From assembly GCF_900770955.1 (NCBI RefSeq), contig NZ_CAAGLX010000015.1, forward strand, positions 62,001 to 126,000: a stretch of DNA of 64,000 nucleotides, written 5' to 3'. The first letter of the stretch is position 1. Every line of letters starts with the position of its first letter. The DNA comes from an uncultured Phascolarctobacterium sp. (GTDB taxonomy: Bacteria > Bacillota > Negativicutes > Acidaminococcales > Acidaminococcaceae). Position numbers and translations under genes: made by a program. The notes below the pieces were generated by a model, which was not told the origin of the DNA, did no database searches, and saw only the letters and a program-made list of their open reading frames with translations. Below are positions 24,887 to 33,518 of this stretch, in pieces.

Positions 24887-26419
24887 ATGGGTTTAATTAA
24901 AGCGGCAATGGGCGCTGTAGGCGGCGTACTGGGCGACCAATGGAAAGAGTTTTTCTATTGTGAAAGCATGCCTCCCGAGGTTCTGGTAACCAAGGGTATG
25001 AAGCGTACGTCCAGCCAAGGACGCAGCTCCAACACTTCTGCAGAAGACAACATCATCAGTAATGGCAGCGTTGTTGCTGTCAACGAAGGTCAGTGCATGA
25101 TTATTGTAGAGCAGGGCAAAGTTGTAGATATGTGCAACGAGCCTGGCGAATATGTATACGATACATCTACTGAACCATCTATCTTTACCGGCGACCTGAA
25201 GGATAATGTTAAGGCGATTTTCGGTCAGATCGGTAAACGTTTCACCTTTGGCGGTGACCCCGGCAAGGATCAGCGCGTATATTACTTCAATATGAAGGAA
25301 ATTTACGGCAACAAGTTTGGCACCGCTCAGCCGATTCCTGTACGCCTGATTGACAACAACTTAGGCATTGATTGGGAAGTTGGCATCCGTTGCTTCGGTG
25401 AATACAGCTATAAGATTACCAATCCGCTGCTGTTCTACACCAATGTATGCTCCAACATCACTGACGAATATCGTCGTGACCAGATTGACAGCCAAATGAA
25501 GAGCGAGCTCATGATGAGCCTGGGCGTTGCACTTGGCACCCTCACTGAAAACGGTATGCGCTACAGCGCACTGCCGCGTCATGGCAAAGAAATCGCTAAT
25601 GCTTTGAACGAAGATTTGAGCGACCAATGGCGTGACCGCCGCGGTGTAGAGGTTTATTCCTTCGCACTGGCAAGCGTAACCATGTCTGAGGAAGATGCTC
25701 AACGTCTGAAAGATATCCAGATGCTCAGCAATCCGAACCGTGCAGCCGCAGCTATGGCTGGTGCTACTGCAGACGCTATGCGTATTGCAGCAGGCAATGA
25801 AGGCGGCATGGGTGCAATGGGCGGCTTTGTTGGCATGAATATGGCCGGAATGGCCGGTGGCGCAAATGTGGCTGGCCTGTTTGCCCAAGGACAACAGCAG
25901 CAGATGCAACAGCAAATGTATGCTCAGCAAAATCCTTATGGCCAACAGCCTCCCTACGGACAACCGCCTTATCCGCAGCAGCCGCAACCTCCTACTCCGC
26001 CGCCGGCCGCCCCTGCCGCCACTGCGGCAGCGGCAGCAGCTCCGGCAGCTGATGCCTGGACCTGCAGCTGCGGTACAACCAACACCGGCAAGTTCTGCGC
26101 TAACTGCGGCGGCAAAAAGCCTGAGCCGAAACCGGCAGAGGGCAGCTGGACCTGCAGCTGTGGTACTACCAATACCGGTAAGTTCTGCGCTAACTGCGGC
26201 AGCAAGAAGCCGGAAGACAAACCGGCAGAGGAAGGCTGGACCTGCAGCTGCGGCGCTGTAAACAAAGGCAAGTTCTGCGCTGAATGCGGCAGCAAGAAGC
26301 CTGAGGGAGCACCGCTGTACAAGTGCGATAAGTGTGGCTGGGAGCCGCCAGATCCGCATCATCCGCCTAAGTTCTGCCCTGAGTGCGGCGATATTTTCGA
26401 TGACAACGATAAACAATAA
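24887..26419 (+). CDS. SPFH-domain protein with four C-terminal zinc ribbons
   Basis: A 510-residue cytoplasmic protein. Residues 1 to about 290 are an SPFH/band-7 domain of the YdjI/virion-core-like type (CESMPPEVLVTKG, GTAQPIPVRLID, GVEVYSFALASVTMSEED). A Gly/Met/Gln/Pro/Ala-rich linker follows. From residue 391 there are three near-identical 30-residue repeats (WTCSCG...GKFCANCG, each CxC-x8-CxxC) and a fourth, different zinc ribbon (CDKCGWEPPDPHH...FCPECG). AAAGGAGG precedes the ATG. The next genes encode another zinc-ribbon protein and a TPM-domain protein, a set that occurs together in many bacteria, apparently in envelope or stress functions. Confidence 0.85.
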   Translation: MGLIKAAMGAVGGVLGDQWKEFFYCESMPPEVLVTKGMKRTSSQGRSSNTSAEDNIISNGSVVAVNEGQCMIIVEQGKVVDMCNEPGEYVYDTSTEPSIFTGDLKDNVKAIFGQIGKRFTFGGDPGKDQRVYYFNMKEIYGNKFGTAQPIPVRLIDNNLGIDWEVGIRCFGEYSYKITNPLLFYTNVCSNITDEYRRDQIDSQMKSELMMSLGVALGTLTENGMRYSALPRHGKEIANALNEDLSDQWRDRRGVEVYSFALASVTMSEEDAQRLKDIQMLSNPNRAAAAMAGATADAMRIAAGNEGGMGAMGGFVGMNMAGMAGGANVAGLFAQGQQQQMQQQMYAQQNPYGQQPPYGQPPYPQQPQPPTPPPAAPAATAAAAAAPAADAWTCSCGTTNTGKFCANCGGKKPEPKPAEGSWTCSCGTTNTGKFCANCGSKKPEDKPAEEGWTCSCGAVNKGKFCAECGSKKPEGAPLYKCDKCGWEPPDPHHPPKFCPECGDIFDDNDKQ

Positions 26420-26879
26420 CCTCATATATTAACAGCTTGTGTCAGATGCGAATGCAAGCAAGATGTATGCTCCGATGCTGCCCTCTTCCACCTTACTGCG
26501 TTCGGCACCTTCCCCGGGGGGAAGGCAAGAAGGGTAAAAAAACAATGGGTGAATCGAAGACCTTAGCGAGCAATTAACATATCGTGTAAGGAATAGCAAT
26601 TTTAGCAAATAAGTGTCCAGAACCATCGAAACAAGGCAACTATAGCCTAAAAGTTACTTACGAACAAAATCGGCGCCGCAAGTTTCGTCATGGTTCCACA
26701 CGAAATTTGCGTTGTGCCCTTTGGGTACTGGAAAATTGCTTCTGACTGGAACGGTATTTAATTGCGATGCACAACTCCCTTCCGCCTCACTGAGGGGAAG
26801 GCAAGATGTCGAAATAGGTGGTTGAAGGGGGAGCGGGAGCAAGCAAAATTGCATAACTATATTTTAACGAGGTGATATT
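26420..26879. repeat. Intergenic stretch with palindromic repeat fragments
   Basis: 460 nt without a credible gene. It holds two fragments of the second palindromic family: around 26470-26537 (TTCGGCACCTTCCCCGGGGG and GAAGGCAAG) and around 26766-26833 (CTCCCTTCCGCCTC, GGGGAAGGCAAG). It also has a 12-bp inverted repeat at 26677-26711 (CGCAAGTTTCGT/ACGAAATTTGCG, one wobble). Short frames here look accidental. Confidence 0.6.
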
Positions 26880-27983
26880 ATGGCTGAAACCTCTGTAGGC
26901 TATAAGTGCCCTAACTGCAGCGCGCCGCTGACATTTTTGCCGGGCCACGATAAGGTGACCTGCGAATACTGCGGTACCGAGCTGGAAGTTAAGACTATAG
27001 AAGAAATGTATGCCGCCAAGGAAGCCGCTGCTGCTAAAGCGCAGGCTGCCAAGGAGGCTAAGTGGGATACCTCTGCTGCCGGCAGCGAATGGGAAGCTGA
27101 CGAAGCAGAGCAAATGAAGGCTTTTACCTGCTCCAGCTGCGGTGCGCAGATTGTGAGCGATGGCAACACCATGGCAACAGAATGCTGCTACTGCGGCAGT
27201 CCGACTATGCTGCCGAGCCGTTTTGAAGGCATGCTGAAGCCTGACTTCATTATCCCCTTCAAGAAAACCAAAGAGGAAGCAGTTGCTGCCCTCAAGGAAT
27301 TCTACAAGGGAAGAACTTTGCTGCCTAACTCCTTTACGGCCAACAACCGTGTGGAGGATATCCAGGCCATGTACGTACCGTTTTGGCTGTTTGACTCCAA
27401 GGTTAGCGCCAGCGGCAGCTATCAAGGTGCCAGCGACAGTGTTGTTGAAACCGATGACGAGATTATTACTACTACCGTTGTGTATAACTGCGAACGTGAA
27501 GGCACCATGTCCTTTGACCGCATCCCTGTAGATGGCAGCGAGAAGATGGACGATACCTTTATGGAAAGCATCGAGCCGTTTGATTATAGCGAAATGGTTC
27601 CCTTCAGCACTGCTTATCTGACAGGTTTTTTAGCTGATAAGTATGATGTTGATGCCGAGGCTGCTGTAACACGTGCGGATGCGCGCGTTGTCAAAAGTGC
27701 CGAGGGTTGCCTGGCAGATACCGTTACAGGCTATACCCGTGTAACCAGCAACGGTGACTGCGCAGTTATTAAGGATGAAAATGCCGTGCATTATGCTATG
27801 GTGCCGGTATGGATTCTGTCCACACGCTTTGAGGATAAGCCCTATACCTTTATGATGAACGGTCAGACCGGTAAGGTTGTCGGCAGTCTGCCGATTGACT
27901 ACGGCAAGCTGCGTAATTACACTGCCCTGACCTTTATTATTGTAACAATTATCAGCTACTTCATTGTGAAGTTCATTTTATAA
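26880..27983 (+). CDS. Zinc-ribbon protein with C-terminal membrane anchor
   Basis: A 367-residue protein. It starts with a zinc ribbon (CPNCSAPL...CEYCG, residues 10-36), then a helical Ala/Lys/Glu segment, a second ribbon (CSSCGAQI...CCYCGSP, about 83-105), a central beta-rich region (PFWLFDSKVSASG...) and a single C-terminal transmembrane helix (YTALTFIIVTIISYFIVKFIL split across the end). This is the TFIIB-type zinc-ribbon protein usually found beside SPFH and TPM genes. CGAGGTG lies before the ATG. Its molecular function is not established. Confidence 0.8.
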   Translation: MAETSVGYKCPNCSAPLTFLPGHDKVTCEYCGTELEVKTIEEMYAAKEAAAAKAQAAKEAKWDTSAAGSEWEADEAEQMKAFTCSSCGAQIVSDGNTMATECCYCGSPTMLPSRFEGMLKPDFIIPFKKTKEEAVAALKEFYKGRTLLPNSFTANNRVEDIQAMYVPFWLFDSKVSASGSYQGASDSVVETDDEIITTTVVYNCEREGTMSFDRIPVDGSEKMDDTFMESIEPFDYSEMVPFSTAYLTGFLADKYDVDAEAAVTRADARVVKSAEGCLADTVTGYTRVTSNGDCAVIKDENAVHYAMVPVWILSTRFEDKPYTFMMNGQTGKVVGSLPIDYGKLRNYTALTFIIVTIISYFIVKFIL

Positions 27984-27995
27984 GGAGGTGCCGGA

Positions 27996-28775
27996 ATGAG
28001 AAAGTTATTTGCAATCTTAACCATGCTGGCAGCCCTTATGTTAGCCAGTGTAACAGCCTTTGCTGCGCCCAGTCTGGTGGATAACGCCAAGATTCTTACG
28101 CCGCAGCAGCGTCAGGAGGTTCTGGCAGAGCTGCATAAGCAGGAGCAGGCGCATAATGTGCGCATTGCTGTTGTAACTATGAAGACTATTGGTGGTGCCG
28201 TTCCTGGCGAATATGCCAATAAGCTGCTCGATGATGTTTATAATGACGGTCAAAAGGGCAATATGGTATTGCTGCAGGTTACCAACACCCGTAAATGGTA
28301 TATTGCTACCGATAAACAGCTGAAGCAGGTTATCGTTGGCAATGAAGGCATTGAGTATATGAGCAAGCCGATGGTTGCTCAGTTTAAGAAAAATGATTAT
28401 GCCCAAGGCTACATCACCTATGCTCAAAAAGCAGGCGAGCTCCTTGAGTATTACGAAAAGGAAGGCGAGCCGTGGGATCCTGATGCAGGCTTCAACTGGT
28501 TTGCTTTATTGATTGCTGCCGGTATCGGCGGTGCTGCAGCCTATGGCTGTCGTTCTCTGCTGATTAGCGGCATGAGCAACGTGCGCGAGGCTGTTGAAGC
28601 AAATGCTTACCTGGATAAGCAAACCTTTGCGCTGACGCACAGCAATGATACTTATCTGTACACCAATGTTTCTGCTGTTCCGAAGTCTAAATCCAACGGC
28701 GGCAGCAGTGATGATGGTTCTGTAAGCGAAAGCTCTGCTGATGATGATCATGGCGGCGGCGGTGGCAGCTACTGA
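27996..28775 (+). CDS. TPM-domain membrane protein
   Basis: A 259-residue envelope protein. The signal peptide ends AFA; the TPM domain (about 25-150) begins PSLVDNAKILTPQQRQEVL and includes RIAVVTMKTIGG and NMVLLQVTNTRKWYI. A transmembrane helix follows near 168-185, and the C-terminus is Ser/Asp-rich ending GGGGGSY, like relatives annotated YgcG/TPM. AAGGAGGTG precedes the ATG, 12 nt after the zinc-ribbon gene, so both are co-transcribed. TPM domains have been linked to photosystem repair and acid-phosphatase activity elsewhere; the role here is unknown. Confidence 0.87.
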   Translation: MRKLFAILTMLAALMLASVTAFAAPSLVDNAKILTPQQRQEVLAELHKQEQAHNVRIAVVTMKTIGGAVPGEYANKLLDDVYNDGQKGNMVLLQVTNTRKWYIATDKQLKQVIVGNEGIEYMSKPMVAQFKKNDYAQGYITYAQKAGELLEYYEKEGEPWDPDAGFNWFALLIAAGIGGAAAYGCRSLLISGMSNVREAVEANAYLDKQTFALTHSNDTYLYTNVSAVPKSKSNGGSSDDGSVSESSADDDHGGGGGSY

Positions 28776-28797
28776 TATTAAAATGAGCTGATACTTT

Positions 28798-28832
28798 TGC
28801 GGCTGCGATATTTATCGCGGTCGCTTTTTTTA
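28798..28832 (+). terminator. Terminator after the TPM gene
   Basis: GCGGCTGCGAT / ATCGCGGTCGC stem (wobbles) followed by TTTTTTT. Confidence 0.75.
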
Positions 28833-28845
28833 GCAGGAGGTTATT

Positions 28846-29148
28846 ATGCGCAGAACGACTATCAATTCAGGCTTTTTCATCTGCTTTATTGCCAACCTGA
28901 TAGTGAACTGGGAATGGGGGTTTCTTGCGGTGCTGCTCTGGGGCTTTAGCTACTGGTTCAATCTTTCTTGGTATCCGGCGGCGGCTATGGCTGCTTTGTG
29001 GCTCCTGATGGGCTTTTCTCTGACCTGGATGATTATTTGGGGCTCGTCGGCGCGCGATAATTACCGTCCTAATCAGCAGCTGAAAAATATCAATCCCTAT
29101 TCGCCTAAGAATGAGGATGTATTGCCCAAGAACAAAAAATCCGATTAG
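28846..29148 (+). CDS. Small two-helix membrane protein
   Basis: A 100-residue protein with two or three hydrophobic, Trp-rich segments (residues 8-40 and 45-68) and a polar, lysine-rich tail. GCAGGAGG precedes the ATG, and a terminator follows. It sits just behind the TPM-gene terminator, so expression may be read-through. No family recognised. Confidence 0.7.
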   Translation: MRRTTINSGFFICFIANLIVNWEWGFLAVLLWGFSYWFNLSWYPAAAMAALWLLMGFSLTWMIIWGSSARDNYRPNQQLKNINPYSPKNEDVLPKNKKSD

Positions 29149-29172
29149 CTTATTTTAAGCAATATTGTACGC

Positions 29173-29206
29173 AAAAAAAGCCGCGGCTGCGTAAGCCGCG
29201 GCTTTT
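29173..29206. terminator. Bidirectional terminator
   Basis: AAAAGCCGCGGCT / AGCCGCGGCTTTT around a 5-nt loop, between the small membrane-protein gene and the convergent znuA. Confidence 0.88.
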
Positions 29207-29251
29207 ACTGTATGTAGATATATTTTTTGATTACTGCGAAGAAAGCAGTTT

Positions 29252-30163
29252 TTACTTTTTCAGGCTTTGGTAAATGGCGTCCAGGTTTTCTTCCATGCGG
29301 GTAAGATAAGTTTTCTCGCCGTTGCTGCATTCGATAGTATATATCTCCTGCGTAGTGGCACCAACCTCGCGCGCCAGTGTTTCCGATGTTTTGGGGCTTA
29401 CTGCTTCTTCTACGAAGATAGTTTTTACATTGTGCTCCTTGCAGTAGGCAGTAAGCTTAGCCAGGTTTTGCGCACTCGGCTCACCGCTGGCAAAAACATC
29501 CTCGATGCTTTGCTGCTGCAGGCCGAAGTCACGGCACAGATAAGCAAAGGCAGCATGGCCGGTAACAAAGTTTTTTTGCTCCAGATTGGCAAATTTTCCC
29601 TGGTAGGTAACAAGTAGCGCTTGGAGCTTTTTGTTGTATTCTGTGGCATTATGTCGGTAGAAATCGGCATTGGCTTTATCTGCGGCGGCCAGTGCTTCGG
29701 CAATGTTTTTTACCTCTTGCTGCGCGCAGCTCAGGCTCAGCCAGGTGTGGGGATCGTACTGGCCGTGTGCTCTGATTTCGTCAGCTTCTGTAAGGCTGAT
29801 GCGGTCGGTTCCCCTGCCTGCCTCTACGATGACGAGCTTGGGGTTGGCGGCGGCCTGCGTTGCCTGCTCTACCCAGCGCTCCATGCCGGTGCTGTTGTAA
29901 ATCATAATATCGGCCTTGCTTAAGGCCTGCATAGTTTTAGTAGTAGGCTGAAAATCATGCGGCTCTGTGCCGTCGGGAATCAAAGAGGTGATGTGGATTT
30001 TGTCCTGACCTACAGCCTGGGTAAATTCTTTTATAGCATTAAAGGTTACCACAACCCGCAGCTTATGGTCTGCTGCCGGTGCCGGCTCTTTGCTGCCGCA
30101 GCCTGCCAGCAGGCCGCTGAGCAGCAGCGTGCAAATACAAATAATAATACTAAGCTTTTTCAT
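29252..30163 (-). CDS. znuA: Zinc ABC transporter substrate-binding lipoprotein ZnuA
   Basis: A 303-residue lipoprotein (lipobox LAGC) of the cluster A-I metal-binding family that delivers Zn2+ (or Mn2+) to the ZnuBC permease. Candidate metal ligands are H in TEPHDFQP, H in YDPHTWLS and H in VTGHAAFAY, plus the acidic FVEEAVSPK segment. The His-rich loop of many ZnuA proteins is reduced to a single RAHGQYD. GAGGAGG precedes the ATG. It is divergent from znuC-znuB-zur and shares their control region, which contains two palindromes. Confidence 0.92.
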   Translation of the reverse strand: MKKLSIIICICTLLLSGLLAGCGSKEPAPAADHKLRVVVTFNAIKEFTQAVGQDKIHITSLIPDGTEPHDFQPTTKTMQALSKADIMIYNSTGMERWVEQATQAAANPKLVIVEAGRGTDRISLTEADEIRAHGQYDPHTWLSLSCAQQEVKNIAEALAAADKANADFYRHNATEYNKKLQALLVTYQGKFANLEQKNFVTGHAAFAYLCRDFGLQQQSIEDVFASGEPSAQNLAKLTAYCKEHNVKTIFVEEAVSPKTSETLAREVGATTQEIYTIECSNGEKTYLTRMEENLDAIYQSLKK

Positions 30164-30194
30164 GGGCTTTCCTCCTCATTCTAATGAAAACAAA

Positions 30195-30254
30195 CGCAAA
30201 TGATTTGCATATTCTAACGAATTTTATCATAACATCCGTGAACTTTCTTGTCAA
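30195..30254 (-). promoter_or_regulatory. znuA promoter with downstream 7-1-7 operator
   Basis: Minus-strand TTGACA (30254-30249), 17 nt, TATGAT (30231-30226). Just past the start point lies CGCAAAT-G-ATTTGCA (30195-30209), a Fur-family-style 7-1-7 palindrome, so a bound regulator would block elongation or initiation. Confidence 0.78.
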
Positions 30255-30259
30255 GCTAA

Positions 30260-30299
30260 ATGCAAATGACTTGCATATTTGCCGAGCGGGGGCTATAAT
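30260..30299 (+). promoter_or_regulatory. znuCB-zur promoter overlapping a 7-1-7 operator
   Basis: TGCAAAT-G-ACTTGCA (30261-30275) contains the -35 hexamer TTGCAT (30271-30276). After 17 nt comes TATAAT (30294-30299). The overlap predicts direct repression, presumably by the Zur-like protein encoded in the same operon. Confidence 0.8.
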
Positions 30300-30354
30300 A
30301 TTTACTGCAACAAAAAGGCAGCGCAGGCTGCCGCAGGTAAATGAAGGAGCTAAT

Positions 30355-31020
30355 ATGATAGAACTTAAGCATATAGAATTTGCGTATGAATCCGGCAGCG
30401 AGCTGCTGCGTGATATCAATATGCAGGTAAATGATGGCGAGTATATTGCCATCGTCGGCGAAAACGGCAGCGGCAAAAGTACGCTGGTTAAGCTGCTCTT
30501 GGGATTGCTGGAGCCGTCAAAAGGAGAGCTGAAGAATACCTTCAGCAGCATCGGTTATGTGCCGCAGCGCTTTGAAACTCTCAACAGCCAGTTTCCGATA
30601 ACCGTATATGAGGTAATGGAATATTATCGCAGAGTAGCAAAGGTAGCAGACAAGCAGGCTGTACGCCGTTGCCTGGAGCTGATGCATGTTTATGACCTGC
30701 GTAATCGTCTTATCGGTACGCTGAGCGGCGGCCAGTGCCAAAAGGTACTGATTGCCAGAGCGCTGCTTGGTAATCCGCAGCTGCTGATTTTTGATGAGCC
30801 CTCTACCGGCATTGATGTCAAAAGCCAGCAGGAGCTGTACAAATTTATGCAGGAATTGCATGAGCAGGGCATTACCATTATAACGGTAGAGCATAACCTG
30901 AAATTTGCTGCGCGTAATGCCGATAAAATGTATCATGTCATGAACGGCCGCGGTCATTTCTGCAATCCGCAGGAATATGTGCAGGAATATATGCAGGATA
31001 ATGTAGGAGGTGCGGAATAA
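30355..31020 (+). CDS. znuC: Zinc ABC transporter ATPase ZnuC
   Basis: A 221-residue ABC ATPase. ATG 30355 with AAGGAG upstream begins MIELKHIEFAYESG; longer frames run through the operator and are rejected. Walker A is GENGSGKST, the Q-loop is near YVPQRF, the signature is LSGGQ, Walker B is LLIFDEPSTG and the switch histidine is in TVEHN. It energises zinc uptake with ZnuA and ZnuB. Its stop codon overlaps the znuB start. Confidence 0.93.
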   Translation: MIELKHIEFAYESGSELLRDINMQVNDGEYIAIVGENGSGKSTLVKLLLGLLEPSKGELKNTFSSIGYVPQRFETLNSQFPITVYEVMEYYRRVAKVADKQAVRRCLELMHVYDLRNRLIGTLSGGQCQKVLIARALLGNPQLLIFDEPSTGIDVKSQQELYKFMQELHEQGITIITVEHNLKFAARNADKMYHVMNGRGHFCNPQEYVQEYMQDNVGGAE

Positions 31021-31817
31021 TGCTGGAATACGCTTTTATGCAGAATGCCTTGCTGGTTTCTGTACTGATTTCTTTAATGTGTCCGATGATTGGCATGTTT
31101 TTGGTGCTGCGCCGCTATTCCATGATTGGCGATACGCTGGCACATGCATCACTGGCCGGTGTGGCGGTAGGCCTGCTGGTTAAGGTGAACCCGATTATCA
31201 GTGCCTTTGCCGTAACCTCCGTGTTTGCCGTGCTGATTGAGGTTTTACGTCAGCGCTTCCGCCGCTATGCGGAGCTGATTCTGGTAATTATTCTGTCGCT
31301 TTCTGTGGGTATTGCGATTACGATTATCAGCAGCGGTATGGTGCATACTAATGTAGAAGCTTTTTTGTTCGGCAGCATTCTGACCGTAACGCCTGACGAT
31401 GTGCTGGCGGTAGCGGTGCTGTGCGTAGTGTCGCTGGCTGCCGTTTACCTTTTGTACCCGCAGCTGGTTATGCTGGCCTTTGATGAGGATGGGGCTAAAA
31501 TTGCCGGCGTAAAAACACGCCTGATTAATTATGTCTTTGCTTTGCTGGTGGCGGCTATGGTTGCAGTTTCTATCCGTGTGGTAGGCATTCTGGTTATCAG
31601 TTCGCTGATTGCGCTGCCTGTAGCGGCGGCCCTGCAGCTGGGCAAGGGCTTCAAGGTGACGATGCTGGCAGCTATGGTCCTGAGCTTTATCGCTATTATC
31701 ACCGGTCTTGTGACCTCCTATTGGCTGGGTGCTGCACCGGGCGGTGTAACTGCTTTGGTGTCGGTGGCTCTGCTGCTGCTGATTATTATTTATAAAGAAA
31801 TACGTGCTGTCTTATAA
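31020..31817 (+). CDS. znuB: Zinc ABC transporter permease ZnuB
   Basis: A 265-residue integral membrane protein of the ABC-3 family, with about eight helices. It contains the family segments GDTLAHASLAGVAVG and RVVGILVISSLIALP. The ATG overlaps the last base of znuC, implying translational coupling. It forms the channel for ZnuA-delivered metal. Confidence 0.92.
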   Translation: MLEYAFMQNALLVSVLISLMCPMIGMFLVLRRYSMIGDTLAHASLAGVAVGLLVKVNPIISAFAVTSVFAVLIEVLRQRFRRYAELILVIILSLSVGIAITIISSGMVHTNVEAFLFGSILTVTPDDVLAVAVLCVVSLAAVYLLYPQLVMLAFDEDGAKIAGVKTRLINYVFALLVAAMVAVSIRVVGILVISSLIALPVAAALQLGKGFKVTMLAAMVLSFIAIITGLVTSYWLGAAPGGVTALVSVALLLLIIIYKEIRAVL

Positions 31818-31831
31818 AAAGGGGTAGAAAG

Positions 31832-32272
31832 ATGACTGATACAAAGGCTGCGGCAGATTATCGCGATTATCTGCATCGCTATGGATTGAAAAACACTCGT
31901 CACAGACAGCTTATCCTGCAGCTGCTGCTGGCGAGCGAGGGCGTGCTGACGGCTGAGGATATTTATCAGCAGCTGTGTGAGCAGGGCGCGGAAATAAATT
32001 TTTCTACGGTTTACCGTATTCTGGAAAATTTTACGCAAAAGGGACTGACGGAAAAGAGCTTTCTGGCGGATGCGCGCAAGTACGGCTTTGTGCTGCATGC
32101 CTTGGGGCACAGGCATCGTCTTATCTGTTTGCGCTGCCACCGGATTGTGGAGGTAGACCACTGCCCGATTGCCGATTTTGAGGAACAGCTGGCGGATAAA
32201 ACAGAGTTTGCTATCGTAGGACATAACCTGGAATGGTATGGCTATTGTTCGCAGTGCCGCAAGCAGAAATAG
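31832..32272 (+). CDS. zur: Fur-family zinc regulator (Zur)
   Basis: A 146-residue metalloregulator. It has an N-terminal winged helix (KNTRHRQLILQLL, INFSTVYRILENF), the HALGHRHRLICLRC segment with metal-binding His and Cys residues, and a C-terminal CSQC. The two CxxC pairs match the structural zinc site of the family. It lies 14 nt after znuB in one operon, so it probably senses zinc and acts on the two palindromes at 30195-30275. Annotation as Zur rather than Fur or PerR rests on this context. Confidence 0.85.
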   Translation: MTDTKAAADYRDYLHRYGLKNTRHRQLILQLLLASEGVLTAEDIYQQLCEQGAEINFSTVYRILENFTQKGLTEKSFLADARKYGFVLHALGHRHRLICLRCHRIVEVDHCPIADFEEQLADKTEFAIVGHNLEWYGYCSQCRKQK

Positions 32273-32294
32273 CAAGAAAATTTTTCTAAAAGGC

Positions 32295-32323
32295 TTGCAA
32301 AGCAGCGTAAGCAATGATATAAT
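32295..32323 (+). promoter_or_regulatory. rpsF-ssb-rpsR promoter
   Basis: TTGCAA (32295-32300), 17-nt spacer, TATAAT (32318-32323). Confidence 0.75.
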
Positions 32324-32338
32324 TATTAAGCTTGTATA

Positions 32339-32404
32339 TAACTATATATACTTCTTCTGCTCCCGGAGAGACGGGGGCCAAAGTCCAAAGGAGGAGGTGA
32401 TTTC
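32339..32404 (+). promoter_or_regulatory. rpsF leader, possible S6:S18 autoregulatory element
   Basis: A 65-nt leader with a small hairpin, CCCG GAGAGA CGGG, close to GGAGGAGGTGAT. Many bacteria carry an S6:S18-binding structure with a CCG-containing bulge in this position. I cannot confirm the consensus fold by eye. Confidence 0.3.
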
Positions 32405-32689
32405 GTGAACGCATACGAAGTCATGTACATCGTTAAACCTGTTGAGGATGAGGCTTGTGAAGCAGTTGTTGCTAAATTCGAGAAACTCATCACTGCAAAC
32501 GGTGGTAATGTAGAAAAAACCGATCGTTGGGGCAAAAGACGCCTTGCTTATGAGATCCAAGACCTGAATGAAGGTATCTATGTTCTCGTAACCTTCCAGG
32601 CTGACGCCGCTGCTGTTAAGGAACTTGATCGTGTTATGAAAATTACCGATGAAGTACTGCGCCATATGATTATCAGAAAGGGTGAATAA
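32405..32689 (+). CDS. rpsF: 30S ribosomal protein S6
   Basis: A 94-residue S6 protein starting at GTG, fixed by a strong GGAGGTGAT 6 nt upstream and by the N-terminus NAYEVMYIVKP. DRWGKRRLAYEIQDLNEGIY is the conserved core. It heads the classical rpsF-ssb-rpsR operon and binds S18 on the platform of the 30S subunit. Confidence 0.96.
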   Translation: MNAYEVMYIVKPVEDEACEAVVAKFEKLITANGGNVEKTDRWGKRRLAYEIQDLNEGIYVLVTFQADAAAVKELDRVMKITDEVLRHMIIRKGE

Positions 32690-32692
32690 TCA

Positions 32693-33121
32693 ATGAACAA
32701 GATTATTCTGTTGGGCAGACTTACTAGAGATCCGGAAGTGCGTTATACGCCGACCGGTAAAGTTGTTTGTCAGTTTACTCTTGCAGTAGACAGACCTTTT
32801 GCCAATCAGGAAGGCCAAAGAGAAGCTGATTTTATTCCGGTAGTAATCTGGGGTAAACAAGCTGAGACATGCGGTAACAGTCTCACCAAAGGGCAGCGCG
32901 CGCTTGTTGAAGGCCGCCTGCAAATCCGTAGCTATGATGGCAAGGATGGCAACAAACGCTGGATAACCGAAGTAATCGCTGATCGCTTCGAGTTTATTGA
33001 GCGCAAAGCTGATGCCGCTGCCGCTCATAGCAATCCGACTCGCTCTGCTGCGCCGGCTCAAGACGGCGGTATGGGTGGTTTCGGACAACAGGTTCCCTTT
33101 GATGAGGAAATTCCATTCTAA
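32693..33121 (+). CDS. ssb: Single-stranded DNA-binding protein
   Basis: A 142-residue SSB: OB fold from MNKIILLGRLTRDPEVRYTP to about residue 105, a short Ala/Gly-rich linker and the acidic protein-interaction tail PFDEEIPF. It starts 3 nt after rpsF and protects single-stranded DNA in replication and repair. Confidence 0.96.
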   Translation: MNKIILLGRLTRDPEVRYTPTGKVVCQFTLAVDRPFANQEGQREADFIPVVIWGKQAETCGNSLTKGQRALVEGRLQIRSYDGKDGNKRWITEVIADRFEFIERKADAAAAHSNPTRSAAPAQDGGMGGFGQQVPFDEEIPF

Positions 33122-33139
33122 TTTAAGGGAGGTTATGCA

Positions 33140-33370
33140 ATGAAACGCGAAAGAGGCAGAAGACCTAGAAGAAAAGTTTGCAGCTTCTGTGTTGATAAAG
33201 TTGAAGAAATCGATTACAAGGATGCAAATAAGCTGAAACGCTATATCACCGAACGTGGTAAGATTTTACCGCGCCGTATTTCCGGTACCTGCGCTAAGCA
33301 CCAACGCCAATTGACCGTAGCAATCAAACGCGCTCGCTGCGTTGCTTTGCTGCCGTTCACCTGCGAATAA
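33140..33370 (+). CDS. rpsR: 30S ribosomal protein S18
   Basis: A 76-residue S18 with the usual KIDYKD-like core ([21 protein letters not shown]) and [11 protein letters not shown]. It has cysteines CSFC near the N-terminus and C in TCAKH, suggesting the zinc-binding (C+) variety of S18. It is the last gene of the operon, before a strong terminator. Confidence 0.95.
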   Translation: MKRERGRRPRRKVCSFCVDKVEEIDYKDANKLKRYITERGKILPRRISGTCAKHQRQLTVAIKRARCVALLPFTCE

Positions 33371-33399
33371 TTCGCACGGCGGTTTAAACGAAACTTATA

Positions 33400-33430
33400 C
33401 CCCGTAGCCGTAAGGCTGCGGGGTTTTCGT
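33400..33430 (+). terminator. Terminator of the rpsF operon
   Basis: CCCCGTAGCC GTAA GGCTGCGGGG followed by TTTTCGTTT. Confidence 0.9.
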
Positions 33431-33518
33431 TTGTGTAAAAATCACAAAAAATTTACTTATTTACGCAGGCCTTAACATGTTATAATAAGAGTAGTAATAT
33501 ACATACGAGGTGAATTGC

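Noticed and set aside
25361..26425. 354-residue open frame on the minus strand
   Set aside because: It is antisense to the SPFH/zinc-ribbon gene, which has a clear ribosome site and domain structure; the opposite frame shows low-complexity Leu/Ala/Arg and no family.
26654..26854. 66-residue minus-strand frame in the 26.4-26.9 kb gap
   Set aside because: It lies in repeat fragments and has no ribosome site or similarity that I recognise.
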